Shown here: positions 4,678 to 5,748 of the stretch, piece after piece
Layout of the letters: each line of letters starts with the position of its first letter
How positions within the stretch are numbered: position 1 is the first letter of the stretch
NCBI GenBank assembly: GCA_024636105.1
Contig: JAGXHO010000229.1
Span: forward strand, 1 to 5,748
Length of the DNA stretch: 5,748 nt
Reading direction: 5' to 3'
From: Trueperaceae bacterium
GTDB taxonomy: Bacteria > Deinococcota > Deinococci > Deinococcales > Trueperaceae
Translations under genes and position numbers: made by a program
Notes under the pieces: generated by a model
What the model was told of the DNA's origin: nothing
Databases searched by the model: none
The model's input: only the letters and a program-made list of their open reading frames with translations

Positions 4678-5748
4678 CCGCCAGCGCGATCTGACCGAGC
4701 GCGACCCCACCGTCGTTCGTCGGCACCTCGCGGTTGCGCCACACCGTGAAGCCGTGCGCCGCGGCACCCGCCACCACGCGCTCGACCAACAGCCGGTTCT
4801 GGAACACGCCGCCCGAGAGCGCGAGCACCTCGAACGGATGCGTCGCCCGCAGCGCCAGCGCGGCGGACACGACCCCGTGGGCCAGCGCCTCGTGGAAGCG
4901 CCGCGCCACCACGGCCACCGCCACACCGCCTTCCACGTCGTCGAGCACGGCGGCGAGCAGGGGCGCGTGGTCCCAAGTCGGCAGCGCGTCCGCGCCGCGC
5001 ACTTTGAACGGCCACGGGTACGGCTCGGCGTCGGCGACCGTCCAGGCCCGGGTCTCGAGCCCGATCGCCGCCTGGCCCTCGAAGGACATGGTGCCGAGGA
5101 AGCCGGTGAGCGCCGCGACCGTGTCGAAGAGGCGCCCGACGCTGGTGGTCGCGGGGCTGCGCAGATCGGCGGCGAGGAGCTTGCGCGCGACCGTGAGGCG
5201 CTCGGCCGGGAACGCGAACGGCGGCCGCAGCACCCGCTCGAACGCCTCGTCGCCGAGAGCCTCGAGCCAGCCGGCGGCGGCCTGGACGGGCGTGCGGGCG
5301 GCGCCGTCGCCGCCGGGCAAGCGCGCGGGCCGCACGTGCGCCACCCGCTCGAAGCCGCCCTCGAGCGTCCCATGGAAAACTTCGCCGCCCCACACGCTCC
5401 CGCCGTCGCCCAGGCCCGCACCGTCGAAGGCGAACCCGAGCGTCGCCGTCGACCAGGCCCCGCGCTCGACCAGCACGCTCGCGACGTGCGCCTCGTGGTG
5501 GCCGATCGCGACGGTGGGCGCGCCGAGCTCGGCCGCGAAGCGGGTGCTGGGGTAGGCCGGGTGGCGGTCGTGGGCGACGAGCACCTCGTGCGGGTCGACG
5601 CGGTACATCGCGCACAGGTCGGCGACGGTCTCGCGGAAGGCCTCGAAGGAGGCGAAGTCGGAGAGGTCGCCCAGGTGCTGGCTGACGTACGCGGCGCCGC
5701 CGACGGCGAGCGCGATGCTGCTCTTGAGCTCGGCGCCCAGCGCCAGGA
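4664..5748 (-). CDS. hypF: [NiFe]-hydrogenase maturation carbamoyltransferase HypF, C-terminal 360 residues (runs off right edge)
   Basis: HypF moves the carbamoyl group of carbamoyl phosphate, via an adenylated intermediate, to the C-terminal Cys of HypE for synthesis of the hydrogenase CN ligands in the cytoplasm. The visible part is the Kae1-like carbamoyltransferase half. From the right edge it reads LGAELKSSIAL, YVSQHLGDL, VLVAHDRHPAYPSTRFA, the metal-binding HHEAH (5500-5486), FDGAGLGDGGSVWGGE, SFEGQAAIGLE, LSGGVFQNRLL and VPTNDGGVALGQ, and ends normally at TGA 4664-4666. The frame is open to the edge and family homology continues there, so the internal ATG at 5608 is not the start. The acylphosphatase, zinc-finger and YrdC-like domains would lie to the right (full family length about 750). 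The usual GYG-(D/N)-G stretch before WGGE reads GLGDGG here. No other hyp gene is visible; this is the downstream end of a leftward transcription unit. Confidence 0.93.
   Translation of the reverse strand, partial: LALGAELKSSIALAVGGAAYVSQHLGDLSDFASFEAFRETVADLCAMYRVDPHEVLVAHDRHPAYPSTRFAAELGAPTVAIGHHEAHVASVLVERGAWSTATLGFAFDGAGLGDGGSVWGGEVFHGTLEGGFERVAHVRPARLPGGDGAARTPVQAAAGWLEALGDEAFERVLRPPFAFPAERLTVARKLLAADLRSPATTSVGRLFDTVAALTGFLGTMSFEGQAAIGLETRAWTVADAEPYPWPFKVRGADALPTWDHAPLLAAVLDDVEGGVAVAVVARRFHEALAHGVVSAALALRATHPFEVLALSGGVFQNRLLVERVVAGAAAHGFTVWRNREVPTNDGGVALGQIALAAARR

Noticed and set aside
2179..5421. A 1080-codon open frame on the minus strand, opposite the transporter and extending into hypF.
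   Set aside because: Its translation is Arg/Glu/Gly/His-rich low complexity with no family motif, and it lies antisense to the clearly coding SulP frame. Long spurious frames are expected at this GC content.
4664..5608. HypF-like gene starting at the internal ATG 5608 (314 residues).
   Set aside because: The frame is open to the right edge, and the 46 upstream residues (LGAELKSS, YVSQHLGDL) match HypF, so the real start is outside the window.
1..5748. tRNA, rRNA, CRISPR repeats, insertion sequence ends, phage or defence genes.
   Set aside because: I saw no repeated short units, tRNA-like arms, transposase motifs or terminal inverted repeats on either strand.

Overview
The window is very GC-rich bacterial chromosomal DNA (roughly 70% G+C by eye), tightly packed and without any RNA gene, CRISPR array, insertion sequence or phage gene that I can see. 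The lineage cannot be fixed from this alone. The GC content, near-leaderless TANNNT promoters and the style of the aldehyde dehydrogenase N-terminus would fit Deinococcota (Truepera-like) or Actinomycetota; this is a weak inference.

Layout from left to right: (1) the first 70 codons of an aldehyde dehydrogenase, read leftward off the window edge; (2) a rightward, truncated relic of a SulP/SLC26-type transporter gene (about 262-1377) that lacks the first ~327 residues and the middle of its C-terminal cyclic-nucleotide-binding-like domain; (3) a leftward gene for a stand-alone NAD(P)HX epimerase (YjeF N-terminal domain, NnrE) with a strong ribosome binding site but a diverged substrate loop; (4) a 239-bp regulatory interval between divergent genes, holding several perfect palindromes and a promoter-like box framed by an inverted repeat; (5) two mini-ORFs that lead by successive GTGA stop/start overlaps into (6) a full-length 742-residue SulP-STAS-cNMP-like transporter; (7) a convergent terminator-like hairpin; and (8) the C-terminal 360 residues of the [NiFe]-hydrogenase maturation carbamoyltransferase HypF, read leftward from the right edge.

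The genes do not form one operon: strands alternate, and every neighbouring pair is convergent or divergent. NnrE (repair of hydrated nicotinamide cofactors), aldehyde dehydrogenase (NAD(P)-dependent oxidation) and HypF (hydrogenase cofactor assembly) share a loose redox theme, but nothing in the sequence ties them to the transporter. The points most worth a second look are the chained mini-ORFs in front of the transporter, the degraded sister copy of that transporter on the other side of nnrE, and the non-canonical ligand-binding motifs in the transporter's cNMP-like domain and in NnrE. I see no convincing new multi-gene system.
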